Shown here: positions 37,442 to 49,051 of the stretch, piece after piece
How positions within the stretch are numbered: position 1 is the stretch's first letter
Layout: every line of letters begins with the position of its first letter
DNA from: Henricia sp. BOLD:AAB3569
Lineage: Eukaryota; Echinodermata; Asteroidea; Spinulosida; Echinasteridae
Length of the DNA stretch: 64,000 bases
Direction of reading: 5' to 3'
Assembly: GCA_037783545.1 (NCBI GenBank)
Contig: JBBELK010000925.1
Span: 1-64,000 of the forward strand
Notes under the pieces: model-generated
What the model was told of the DNA's origin: nothing
What the model saw: the letters and a program-made list of their open reading frames with translations, nothing else
Databases searched by the model: none
Made by a program: the position numbers and the translations under genes

Positions 37442-38631
37442 TGTCATAAAAAATTGACAGACTTTCGCCGGGAAATGGCAGAAAAATTTCAAAGTTTCGA
37501 AAAAACTGGGTTGAGGCTTCCTGACTGCTCTCACGCAAACCGTGGCTGTCTGTACACACCTCTTTGGGGTACTCCTGAGTTGTGCGCATGCTCAGTCATT
37601 CGGACTGTCGTTAACGCACCGCAGTTTGGCTCGGCAATTTGGTCAAAGTGTGGTCCAAACGTCGGCAAATTTGGAGGTCGAAAAATGTTCCGACGAACTT
37701 CAAATTTTGCATGTCCTAAACCCTCTATATTGCGCACTTGTCATACAAAATTGACAGACTTTCGCCGGGAAATGGCAGAGAAATTTCAAAGTTTAGAAAA
37801 AACTGGGTTGAGGCTTCCTGACTGCTCTCACGCAAACCGTGGCTGTCTGTACACACCTCTTTGGGGTACTCTTGAGTTGTGCGCATGCTCTGTCATTCGG
37901 ACTGTCGTTAACGCACCGCAGTTTGGCTCGGCAATTTGGTCAAAGTGTGGTCCAAACGTCGGCAAATTTGGAGGTCGAAAAATGTTCCGACGAACTTCAA
38001 ATTTTGCATGCCCTAAACTCTCTATATTGCGCACTTGTCATAAAAAATTGACAGACTTTCGCCGGGAAATGGCAGAGAAATTTCAAAGTTTAGAAAAAAC
38101 TGGGTTGAGGCTTCCTGACTGCTCTCACGCAAACCGTGGCTGTCTGTACACACCTCTTTGGGGTACTCCTGAGTTGTGCGCATGCTCAGTCATTCGGACT
38201 GTCGTTAACGCACCGCAGTTTGGCTCGGCAATTTGGTCAAAGTGTGGTCCAAACGTCGGCAAATTTTGGAGGTCGAAAAATGTCCCGACGAACTTCAAAT
38301 TTTGCATGCCCTAAACTCTCTATATTGCGCACTTGTCATAAAAAATTGACAGACTTTCGCCGGGAAATGGCAGAGAAATTTCAAAGTTTAGAAAAAAACT
38401 GGGTTGAGGCTTCCTGACTGCTCTCACGCAAACCGTGGCTGTCTGTACACACCTCTTTGGGGTACTCCTGAGTTGTGCGCATGCTCAGTCATTCGGACTG
38501 TCGTTAACGCACCGCAGTTTGGCTCGGCAATTTGGTCAAAGTGTGGTCCAAACGTCGGCAAATTTGGAGGTCGAAAAATGTTCCGACGAACTTAAAATGT
38601 TGCATGCCCTAAACTCTCTATATTGCGCACT
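37442..38631 (+). repeat. 4-mer higher-order repeat, copy 2 (1,190 bp)
   Basis: Same four marker units as the preceding 1,190 bp: GTTTCGAAA with AAACCCTC, a plain unit, AAATTTTGG with TGTCCCG, and CTTAAAATGTTGC (38,591). Private changes are CATGTCCTAAAC (37,711), ACTCTTGAG (37,869) and CTCTGTCAT (37,888). Confidence 0.92.
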
Positions 38632-40711
38632 TGTCATAAAAAATTGACAGACTTTCGCCGGGAAATGGCAGAGAAATTTCAAAGTTTAGAAAAAACTGGA
38701 TTGAGGCTTCCTGACTGCTCTCACGCAAACCGTGGCTGTCTGTACACACCTCTTTGGGGTACTCCTGAGTTGTGCGCATGCTCAGTAATTCGGACTGTCG
38801 TTAACGCACCGCAGTTTGGCTCGGCAATTTGGTCAAAGTGTGGTCCAAACGTCGGCAAATTTGGAGGTCGAAAAATGTTCCGACGAACTTCAAATTTTGC
38901 ATGCCCTAAACTCTCTATATTGCGCACTTGTCATAAAAAATTGACAGACTTTCGCCGGGAAATGGCAGAGAAATTTCAAAGTTTAGAAAAAAACTGGGTT
39001 GAGGCTTTCTGACTGCTCTCACGCAAACCGTGGCTGTCTGTACACACCTCTTTGGGGTACTCCTGAGTTGTGCGCATGCTCAGACATTCGGACTGTCGTT
39101 AACGCACCGCAGTTTGGCTCGGCAATTTGGTCAAAGTGTGGTCCAAACGTCGGCAAATTTGGAGGTCGAAAAATGTTCCGACGAACTTCAAATTTTGCAT
39201 GCCCTAAACTCTCTATATTGCGCACTTGTCATAACAAATTGACAGACTTTCGCCGGGAAATAGCAGAGAAATTTCAAAGTTTAGAAAAAACTGGGTTGAG
39301 GCTTCCTGACTGCTCTCACGCAAACCGTGGCTGTCTGTACACACCTCTTTGGGGTACTCCTGAGTTGTGCGCATGCTCAGTCATTCGGACTGTCGTTAAC
39401 GCACCGCAGTTTGGCTCGGCAATTTGGTCAAAGTGTGGTCCAAACGTCGGCAAATTTGGAGGTCGAAAAATGTTCCGACGAACTTCAAATTTTGCATGCC
39501 CTAAACTCTCTATATTGCGCACTTGTCATAAAAAATTGACAGACTTTCGCCGGGAAATGGCAGAGAAATTTCAAAGTTTAGAAAAAACTGGGTTGAGGCT
39601 TCCTGACTGCTCTCACGCAAACCGTGGCTGTCTGTACACACCTCTTTGGGGTACTCCTGAGTTGTGCGCATGCTCAGTCATTCGGACTGTTGTTAACGCA
39701 CCGCAGTTTGGCTCGGCAATTTGGTCAAAGTGTGGTCCAAACGTCGGCAAATTTGGAGGTCGAAAAATGTTCCGACGAACTTCAAATTTTGCATGCCCTA
39801 AACTCTCTATATTGCGCACTTGTCATAAAAAATTGACAGACTTTCGCCGGGAAATGGCAGAAAAATTTCAAAGTTTCGAAAAAACTGGGTTGAGGCTTCC
39901 TGACTGCTCTCACGCAAACCGTGGCTGTCTGTACACACCTCTTTAGGGTACTCCTGAGTTGTGCGCATGCTCAGTCATTCGGACTGTCGTTAACGCACCG
40001 CAGTTTGGCTCGGCAATTTGGTCAAAGTGTGGTCCAAACGTCGGCAAATTTGGAGGTCGAAAAATGTTCCGACGAACTTCAAATTTTGCATGCCCTAAAC
40101 TCTCTATATTGCGCACTTGTCATAAAAAATTGACAGACTTTCGCCGGGAAATGGCAGAGAAATTTCAAATTTTAGACAAAACTGGGTTGAGGCTTCCTGA
40201 CTGCTCTCACGCAAACCGTGGCTGTCTGTACACACCTCTTTTGGGTACTCCTGAGTTGTGCGCATGCTCAGTCATTCGGACTGTCGTTAACGCACCGCAG
40301 TTTGGCTCGGCAATTTGGTCAAAGTGTGGTCCAAACGTCGGCAAATTTGGAGGTCGAAAAATGTTCCGATGAACTTCAAATTTTGCATGCCCTAAACTCT
40401 CTTTATTGCGCACTTGTCATAAAAAATTGACAGACTTTCGCCGGGAAATGGCAGAGAAATTTCAAAGTTTCGAAAAAACTGGGTTGAGGCTTCCTGACTG
40501 CTCTCACGCAAACCGTGGCTGTCTGTACACACCTCTTTGGGGTACTCCTGAGTTGTGCGCATGCTCAGTCATTCGGACTGTCGTTAACGCACCGCAGTTT
40601 GGCTCGGCAATTTGGTCAAAGTGTGGTCCAAACGTCGGCAAATTTGGAGGTCGAAAAATGTTCCGACGAACTTCAAATTTTGCATGCCCTAAACTCTTTA
40701 TATTGCGCACT
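38632..40711 (+). repeat. Irregular block of seven divergent monomers
   Basis: Seven monomers with mostly private changes and no HOR that I can see. They include CTGGATTG with GTAATTC; GCTTTCTG with GACATTC; AATAGCAG; GTTGTTAAC; GTTTCGAAA with CTTTAGGG (39,943, an in-frame TAG); ATTTTAGAC with CTTTTGGG and CCGATGAAC; and GTTTCGAAA with CTCTTTATATT. The GTAATTC then GCTTTCTG order also occurs at 63,024-63,618. Confidence 0.85.
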
Positions 40712-40864
40712 TGTCATAAAAAATTGACAGACTTTCGCCGGGAAATGGCAGAGAAATTTCAAATTTTAGAAAAAACTGGGTTGAGGCTTCCTGACTGCTC
40801 TCACGCAAACCGTGGCTGTCTGTACACACCTCTTTTGGGTACTAAACTCTCTATATTGCGCACT
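40712..40864 (+). repeat. Truncated monomer (153 bp; internal 144-bp deletion)
   Basis: The unit follows the consensus up to GGGTACT and then continues directly with AAACTCTCTATATT. Reference positions 133-276 are missing. A CT dinucleotide lies at both deletion edges (reference 131-132 and 275-276), so the junction has 2-bp microhomology. The lost piece is 144 bp, close to half the monomer. The deletion is a multiple of three. Confidence 0.95.
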
Positions 40865-41460
40865 TGTCATAAAAAATTGACAGACTTTCGCCGGGAAATG
40901 GCAGAGAAATTTCAAAGTTTAGAAAAAAACTGGGTTGAGGCTTTCTGACTGCTCTCACGCAAACCGTGGCTGTCTGTACACACCTCTTTGGGGTACTCCT
41001 GAGTTGTGCGCATGCTCAGTCATTCGGACTGTCGTTAACGCACCGCAGTTTGGCTCGGCAATTTGGTCAAAGTGTGGTCCAAACGTCGGCAAATTTGGAG
41101 GTCGAAAAATGTTCCGACGAACTTCAAATTTTGCATGCCCTAAACTCTCTATATTGCGCACTTGTCATAAAAAAATTGACAGACTTTCGCCGGGAAATGG
41201 CAGAGAAATTTCAAAGTTTAGAAAAAACTGGGTTGAGGCTTCCTGACTGCTCTCACGCAAACCGTGGCTGTCTGTACACACCTCTTTGGGGTACTCCTGA
41301 GTTGTGCGCATGCTCAGTCATTCGGACTGTCGTTAACGCACCGCAGTTTGGCTCGGCAATTTGGTCAAAGTGTGGTCCAAACGTCGGCAAATTTGGAGGT
41401 CGAAAAATGTTCCGACGAACTTCAAATTTTGCATGCCCTAAACTCTTTATATTGCGCACT
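40712..41460 (+). repeat. 749-bp higher-order unit with truncated monomer, copy 1
   Basis: One 153-bp truncated monomer followed by two 298-bp monomers, each of the latter with a single extra A. The unit recurs immediately with the same lengths (153 + 298 + 298). CTCTTTATATT (40,694 and 41,443) precedes each truncated monomer, and GCTTTCTG follows it. The exchange that made the duplication therefore fell inside a monomer, between the GTTTCGAAA site near 40,470 and the CTCTTTATATT site. Confidence 0.93.
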
Positions 41461-41613
41461 TGTCATAAAAAATTGACAGACTTTCGCCGGGAAATGGCAG
41501 AGAAATTTCAAATTTTAGAAAAAACTGGGTTGAGGCTTCCTGACTGCTCTCACGCAAACCGTGGCTGTCTGTACACACCTCTTTTGGGTACTAAACTCTC
41601 TATATTGCGCACT
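41461..41613 (+). repeat. Truncated monomer, second copy (153 bp)
   Basis: The junction is identical (GGGTACT joined to AAACTCTC) and so is the CTTTTGGG change, so this is a duplicate of the truncated monomer at 40,712 and not an independent deletion. Confidence 0.95.
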
Positions 41614-42209
41614 TGTCATAAAAAATTGACAGACTTTCGCCGGGAAATGGCAGAGAAATTTCAAAGTTTAGAAAAAAACTGGGTTGAGGCTTTCTGACTG
41701 CTCTCACGCAAACCGTGGCTGTCTGTACACACCTCTTTGGGGTACTCCTGAGTTGTGCGCATGCTCAGTCATTCGGACTGTCGTTAACGCACCGCAGTTT
41801 GGCTCGGCAATTTGGTCAAAGTGTGGTCCAAACGTCGGCAAATTTGGAGGTCGAAAAATGTTCCGACGAACTTCAAATTTTGCATGCCCTAAACTCTCTA
41901 TATTGCGCACTTGTCATAAAAAAATTGACAGACTTTCGCCGGGAAATGGCAGAGAAATTTCAAAGTTTAGAAAAAACTGGGTTGAGGCTTCCTGACTGCT
42001 CTCACGCAAACCGTGGCTGTCTGTACACACCTCTTTGGGGTACTCCTGAGTTGTGCGCATGCTCAGTCATTCGGACTGTCGTTAACGCACCGCAGTTTGG
42101 CTCGGCAATTTGGTCAAAGTGTGGTCCAAACGTCGGCAAATTTGGAGGTCGAAAAATGTTCCGACGAACTTCAAATTTTGCATGCCCTAAACTCTCTATA
42201 TTGCGCACT
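41461..42209 (+). repeat. 749-bp higher-order unit with truncated monomer, copy 2
   Basis: Same 153 + 298 + 298 structure and same indels as the preceding unit. Its last monomer ends in the standard CTCTCTATATT and not CTCTTTATATT, placing the right edge of the duplication within that monomer. Confidence 0.93.
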
Positions 42210-42804
42210 TGTCATAAAAAAATTGACAGACTTTCGCCGGGAAATGGCAGAGAAATTTCAAAGTTTAGAAAAAACTGGGTTGAGGCTTCCTGACTGCTCT
42301 CACGCAAACCGTGGCTGTCTGTACACACCTCTTTGGGGTACTCCTGAGTTGTGCGCATGCTCAGTCATTCGGACTGTCGTTAACGCACCGCAGTTTGGCT
42401 CGGCAATTTGGTCAAAGTGTGGTCCAAACGTCGGCAAATTTGGAGGTCGAAAAATGTTCCGACGAACTTCAAATTTTGCATGCCCTAAACTCTCTATATT
42501 GCGCACTTGTCATAAAAAATTGACAGACTTTCGCCGGGAAAAGGCAGAGAAATTTCAAAGTTTAGAAAAAACTGGGTTGAGGCTTCCTGACTGCTCTCAC
42601 GCAAACCGTGGCTGTCTGTACACACCTCTTTGGGGTACTCCTGAGTTGTGCGCATGCTCAGTCATTCGGACTGTCGTTAACGAACCGCAGTTTGGCTCGG
42701 CATTTGGTCAAAGTGTGGTCCAAAACGTCGGAAAATTTGGAGGTCGAAAAATGTTCCGACGAACTTCAAATTTTGCATGCCCTAAACTCTCTATATTGCG
42801 CACT
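42210..42804 (+). repeat. Two monomers before the 5-mer block, the second with clustered changes
   Basis: A 298-bp standard monomer is followed by a unit carrying GGGAAAAGGC (42,537) and a cluster at 42,683-42,734: CGAACCGC for CGCACCGC, GCATTTGG (one base lost), CCAAAACG (one base gained) and GGAAAAT for GGCAAAT. The two indels cancel, so the unit stays 297 bp. The same cluster recurs near 44,171 and 45,956. Confidence 0.88.
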
Positions 42805-44292
42805 TGTCATAAAAAATTGACAGACTTTCGCCGGGAAATGGCAGAGAAATTTCAAAGTTTAGAAAAAAACTGGGTTGAGGCTTCCTGACTGCTCTCACGC
42901 AAACCGTGGCTGTCTGTACATACCTCTTTGGGGTACTCCTGAGTTGTGCGCATGCTCAGTCATTCGGACTGTCGTTAACGCACCGCAGTTTGGCTCGGCA
43001 ATTTGGTCAAAGTGTGGTCCAAACGTCGGCAAATTTGGAGGTCGAAAAATGTTCCGATGAACTTCAAATTTTGCATGCCCTAAACTCTCTATATTGCGCT
43101 CTTGTCATAAAAAATTGACAGACTTTCGCCGGGAAATGGCAGAGAAATTTCAAAGTTTAGAAAAAACTGGGTTGAGGCTTCCTGACTGCTCTCACGCAAA
43201 CCGTGGCTGTCTGTACACACCTCTTTGGGGTACTCCTGAGTTGTGCGCATGCTCAGTCATTCGGACTGTCGTTAACGCACCGCAGTTTGGCTCGGCAATT
43301 TGGTCAAAGTGTGGTCCAAACGTCGGCAAATTTGGAGGTCGAAAAATGTTCCGACGAACTTCAAATTTTGCATGCCCTAAACTCTCTATATTGCGCACTT
43401 GTCATAAAAAATTGACAGACTTTCGCCGGGAAATGGCAGAGAAATTTCAAAGTTTAGAAAAAACTGGGTTGAGGCTTCCTGACTGCTCTCACGCAAACCG
43501 TGGCTGTCTGTACACACCTCTTTGGGGTACTCCTGAGTTGTGCGCATGCTCAGTCATTCGGACTGTCGTTAACGCACCGCAGTTTGGCTCGGCAATTTGG
43601 TCAAAGTGTGGTCCAAACGTCGGCAAATTTGGAGGTCGAAAAATGTTCCGATGAACTTCAAATTTTGCATGCCCTAAACTCTCTATATTGCGCACTTGTC
43701 ATAAAAAATTGACAGACTTTCGCCGGGAAATGGCAGAGAAATTTCAAAGTTTAGAAAAAAACTGGGTTGAGGCTTCCTGACTGCTCTCACGCAAACCGTG
43801 GCTGTCTGTACACACCTCTTTTGGGTACTCCTGAGTTGTGCGCATGCTCAGTCATTCGGACTGTCGTTAACGCACCGCAGTTTGGCTCGGCAATTTGGTC
43901 AAAGTGTGGTCCAAACGTCGGCAAATTTGGAGGTCGAAAAATGTTCCGACGAACTTCAAATTTTGCATGCCCTAAACTCTCTATATTGCGCACTTGTCAT
44001 AAAAAATTGACAGACTTTCGCCGGGAAATGGCAGAGAAATTTCAAAGTTTAGAAAAAAACTGGGTTGAGGCTTCCTGACTGCTCTCACGCAAACCGTGGC
44101 TGTCTGTACACACCTCTTTTGGGTACTCCTGAGTTGTGCGCATGCTCAGTCATTCGGACTGTCGTTAACGAACCGCAGTTTGGCTCGGCATTTGGTCAAA
44201 GTGTGGTCCAAAACGTCGGAAAATTTGGAGGTCGAAAAATGTTCCGACGAACTTCAAATTTTGCATGCCCTAAACTCTCTATATTGCGCACT
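42805..44292 (+). repeat. 5-mer higher-order repeat, copy 1 (1,488 bp)
   Basis: Five monomers: TGTACATACC with CCGATGAAC and GCGCTCTTG; standard; CCGATGAAC; CTTTTGGG; and CTTTTGGG with the clustered CGAACCGC...GGAAAAT changes. The length is five monomers plus three inserted As in the second A-tract. Confidence 0.9.
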
Positions 44293-46077
44293 TGTCATAA
44301 AAAATTGACAGACTTTCGCCGGGAAATGGCAGAGAAATTTCAAAGTTTAGAAAAAAACTGGGTTGAGGCTTCCTGACTGCTCTCACGCAAACCGTGGCTG
44401 TCTGTACATACCTCTTTGGGGTACTCCTGAGTTGTGCGCATGCTCAGTCATTCGGACTGTCGTTAACGCACCGCAGTTTGGCTCGGCAATTTGGTCAAAG
44501 TGTGGTCCAAACGTCGGCAAATTTGGAGGTCGAAAAATGTTCCGATGAACTTCAAATTTTGCATGCCCTAAACTCTCTATATTGCGCTCTTGTCATAAAA
44601 AATTGACAGACTTTCGCCGGGAAATGGCAGAGAAATTTCAAAGTTTAGAAAAAACTGGGTTGAGGCTTCCTGACTGCTCTCACGCAAACCGTGGCTGTCT
44701 GTACACACCTCTTTGGGGTACTCCTGAGTTGTGCGCATGCTCAGTCATTCGGACTGTCGTTAACGCACCGCAGTTTGGCTCGGCAATTTGGTCAAAGTGT
44801 GGTCCAAACGTCGGCAAATTTGGAGGTCGAAAAATGTTCCGACGAACTTCAAATTTTGCATGCCCTAAACTCTCTATATTGCGCACTTGTCATAAAAAAT
44901 TGACAGACTTTCGCCGGGAAATGGCAGAGAAATTTCAAAGTTTAGAAAAAACTGGGTTGAGGCTTCCTGACTGCTCTCACGCAAACCGTGGCTGTCTGTA
45001 CACACCTCTTTGGGGTACTCCTGAGTTGTGCGCATGCTCAGTCATTCGGACTGTCGTTAACGCACCGCAGTTTGGCTCGGCAATTTGGTCAAAGTGTGGT
45101 CCAAACGTCGGCAAATTTGGAGGTCGAAAAATGTTCCGACGAACTTCAAATTTTGCATGCCCTAAACTCTCTATATTGCGCACTTGTCATAAAAAATTGA
45201 CAGACTTTCGCCGGGAAATGGCAGAGAAATTTCAAAGTTTAGAAAAAACTGGGTTGAGGCTTCCTGACTGCTCTCACGCAAACCGTGGCTGTCTGTACAC
45301 ACCTCTTTGGGGTACTCCTGAGTTGTGCGCATGCTCAGTCATTCGGACTGTCGTTAACGCACCGCAGTTTGGCTCGGCAATTTGGTCAAAGTGTGGTCCA
45401 AACGTCGGCAAATTTGGAGGTCGAAAAATGTTCCGATGAACTTCAAATTTTGCATGCCCTAAACTCTCTATATTGCGCACTTGTCATAAAAAATTGACAG
45501 ACTTTCGCCGGGAAATGGCAGAGAAATTTCAAAGTTTAGAAAAAAACTGGGTTGAGGCTTCCTGACTGCTCTCACGCAAACCGTGGCTGTCTGTACACAC
45601 CTCTTTTGGGTACTCCTGAGTTGTGCGCATGCTCAGTCATTCGGACTGTCGTTAACGCACCGCAGTTTGGCTCGGCAATTTGGTCAAAGTGTGGTCCAAA
45701 CGTCGGCAAATTTGGAGGTCGAAAAATGTTCCGACGAACTTCAAATTTTGCATGCCCTAAACTCTCTATATTGCGCACTTGTCATAAAAAATTGACAGAC
45801 TTTCGCCGGGAAATGGCAGAGAAATTTCAAAGTTTAGAAAAAAACTGGGTTGAGGCTTCCTGACTGCTCTCACGCAAACCGTGGCTGTCTGTACACACCT
45901 CTTTTGGGTACTCCTGAGTTGTGCGCATGCTCAGTCATTCGGACTGTCGTTAACGAACCGCAGTTTGGCTCGGCATTTGGTCAAAGTGTGGTCCAAAACG
46001 TCGGAAAATTTGGAGGTCGAAAAATGTTCCGACGAACTTCAAATTTTGCATGCCCTAAACTCTCTATATTGCGCACT
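44293..46077 (+). repeat. 6-mer variant of the 5-mer higher-order repeat, copy 2 (1,785 bp)
   Basis: The same markers in the same order as the preceding 1,488 bp, but with two standard monomers in place of one between the GCGCTCTTG unit and the CCGATGAAC unit. The length difference is exactly 297 bp, the signature of a one-monomer unequal exchange. Confidence 0.9.
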
Positions 46078-47565
46078 TGTCATAAAAAATTGACAGACTT
46101 TCGCCGGGAAATGGCAGAGAAATTTCAAAGTTTAGAAAAAAACTGGGTTGAGGCTTCCTGACTGCTCTCACGCAAACCGTGGCTGTCTGTACATACCTCT
46201 TTGGGGTACTCCTGAGTTGTGCGCATGCTCAGTCATTCGGACTGTCGTTAACGCACCGCAGTTTGGCTCGGCAATTTGGTCAAAGTGTGGTCCAAACGTC
46301 GGCAAATTTGGAGGTCGAAAAATGTTCCGATGAACTTCAAATTTTGCATGCCCTAAACTCTCTATATTGCGCTCTTGTCATAAAAAATTGACAGACTTTC
46401 GCCGGGAAATGGCAGAGAAATTTCAAAGTTTATAAAAAACTGGGTTGAGGCTTCCTGACTGCTCTCACGCAAACCGTGGCTGTCTGTACACACCTCTTTG
46501 GGGTACTCCTGAGTTGTGCGCATGCTCAGTCATTCGGACTGTCGTTAACGCACCGCAGTTTGGCTCGGCAATTTGGTCAAAGTGTGGTCCAAACGTCGGC
46601 AAATTTGGAGGTCGAAAAATGTTCCGACGAACTTCAAATTTTGCATGCCCTAAACTCTCTATATTGCGCACTTGTCATAAAAAATTGACAGACTTTCGCC
46701 GGGAAATGGCAGAGAAATTTCAAAGTTTAGAAAAAACTGGGTTGAGGCTTCCTGACTGCTCTCACGCAAACCGTGGCTGTCTGTACACACCTCTTTGGGG
46801 TACTCCTGAGTTGTGCGCATGCTCAGTCATTCGGACTGTCGTTAACGCACCGCAGTTTGGCTCGGCAATTTGGTCAAAGTGTGGTCCAAACGTCGGCAAA
46901 TTTGGAGGTCGAAAAATGTTCCGATGAACTTCAAATTTTGCATGCCCTAAACTCTCTATATTGCGCACTTGTCATAAAAAATTGACAGACTTTCGCCGGG
47001 AAATGGCAGAGAAATTTCAAAGTTTAGAAAAAAACTGGGTTTAGGCTTCCTGACTGCTCTCACGCAAACCGTGGCTGTCTGTACACACCTCTTTTGGGTA
47101 CTCCTGAGTTGTGCGCATGCTCAGTCATTCGGACTGTCGTTAACGCACCGCAGTTTGGCTCGGCAATTTGGTCAAAGTGTGGTCCAAACGTCGGCAAATT
47201 TGGAGGTCGAAAAATGTTCCGACGAACTTCAAATTTTGCATGCCCTAAACTCTCTATATTGCGCACTTGTCATAAAAAATTGACAGACTTTCGCCGGGAA
47301 ATGGCAGAGAAATTTCAAAGTTTAGAAAAAAACTGGGTTGAGGCTTCCTGACTGCTCTCACGCAAACCGTGGCTGTCTGTACACACCTCTTTTGGGTACT
47401 CCTGAGTTGTGCGCATGCTCAGTCATTCGGACTGTCGTTAACGCACCGCAGTTTGGCTCGGCAATTTGGTCAAAGTGTGGTCCAAACGTCGGCAAATTTG
47501 GAGGTCGAAAAATGTTCCGACGAACTTCAAATTTTGCATGCTCTAAACTCTCTATATTGCGCACT
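46078..47565 (+). repeat. 5-mer higher-order repeat, copy 3 (1,488 bp), last unit diverged
   Basis: Begins with the TGTACATACC / CCGATGAAC / GCGCTCTTG unit, followed by a unit with GTTTATAAAAAAC (46,428), then CCGATGAAC, then CTTTTGGG with GGGTTTAGG (47,040), then a CTTTTGGG unit. The last unit lacks the CGAACCGC cluster and has CATGCTCTAAAC (47,537) instead, so the third copy is recombinant at its right end. Confidence 0.88.
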
Positions 47566-49051
47566 TGTCATAAAAAAATTGACAGACTTTCGCCGGGAAA
47601 TGGCAGAGAAATTTCAAAGTTTAGAAAAAACTGGGTTGAGGCTTCCTGACTGCTCTCACGCAAACCGTGGCTGTCTGTACACACCTCTTTGGGGTACTCC
47701 TGAGTTGTGCGCATGCTCAGTCATTCGGACTGTCGTTAACGCACCGCAGTTTGGCTCGGCAATTTGGTCAAAGTGTGGTCCAAACGTCGGCAAATTTGGA
47801 GGTCGAAAAATGTTCCGACGAACTTCAAATTTTGCATGCCCTAAACTCTCTATATTGCGCACTTGTCATACAAAATTGACAGACTTTCGCCGGGAAATGG
47901 CAGAGAAATTTCAAAGTTTAGAAAAAAACTGGGTTGAGGCTTCCTGACTGCTCTCACGCAAACCGTGGCTGTCTGTACACACCTCTTTGGGGTACTCCTG
48001 AGTTGTGCGCATGCTCAGTCATTCGGACTGTCGTTAACGCACCGCGATTTGGCTCGGCAATTTGGTCAAAGTGTGGTCCAAACGTCGGCAAATTTGGAGG
48101 TCGAAAAATGTTCCGACGAACTTCAAATTTTGCATGCCCTAAACTCTCTATATTGCGCACTTGTCATAACAAATTGACAGACTTTCGCCGGGAAATGGCA
48201 GAGAAATTTCAAAGTTTAGAAAAAACTGGATTGAGGCTTCCTGACTGCTCTCACGCAAACCGTGGCTGTCTGTACACACCTCTTTGGGGTACTCCTGAGT
48301 TGTGCGCATGCTCAGTCATTCGGACTGTCGTTAACGCACAGCAGTTTGGCTCGGCAATTTGGTCAAAGTGTGGTCCAAACGTCGGCAAATTTGGAGGTCG
48401 AAAAATGTTCCGACGAACTTCAAATTTTGCATGCCCTAAACTCTCTATATTGCGCACTTGTCATAAAAAATTGACAGACTTTCGCCGGGAAATGGCAGAG
48501 AAATTTCAAAGTTTAGAAAAAACTGGGTTGAGGCTTCCTGACTGCTCTAACGCAAACCGTGGCTGTCTGTACACACCTCTTTGGGGTACTCCTGAGTTGT
48601 GCGCAAGCTCAGTCATTCGGACTGTCGTTAACGCACCGCAGTTTGGCTCGGCAATTTGGTCAAAGTGTGGTCCAAACGTCGGCAAATTTGGAGGTCGAAA
48701 AATGTTCCGACGAACTTCAAATTTTGCATGCCCTAAACTCTCTATATTGCGCACTTGTCATAAAAAATTGACAGACTTTCGCCGGGAAATGGCAGAGAAA
48801 TTTCAAAGTTTAGAAAAAACTGGGTTGAGGCTTCCTGACTGCTCTCACGCAAACCGTGGCTGTCTGTACACACCTCTTTGGGGTACTCCTAAGTTGTGCG
48901 CATGCTCAGTCATTCGGACTGTCGTTAACGAACCGCAGTTTGGCTCGGCATTTGGTCAAAGTGTGGTCCAAACGTCGGCAAATTTGGAGGTCGAAAAATG
49001 TTCCGACGAACTTCAAATTTTGCATGCCCTAAACTCTCTATATTGCGCACT
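47566..49051 (+). repeat. ABCDE higher-order repeat, copy 1 (1,486 bp)
   Basis: Five distinguishable monomers. A is near-standard. B has CCGCGATTTGG (48,044). C has CTGGATTG and CACAGCAG (48,338). D has CTCTAACGC (48,547) and GCGCAAGCTC (48,601). E has CGAACCGC (48,929) and GCATTTGG with one base lost. Private to this copy is CCTAAGTTG (48,889) in E. An A8 run at the start of the next A marks the end of E in all copies. Confidence 0.93.

Noticed and set aside
39943-39949. Telomeric TTAGGG motif
   Set aside because: It appears once, created by a single-base change in CTTTGGGG, and is not tandem.
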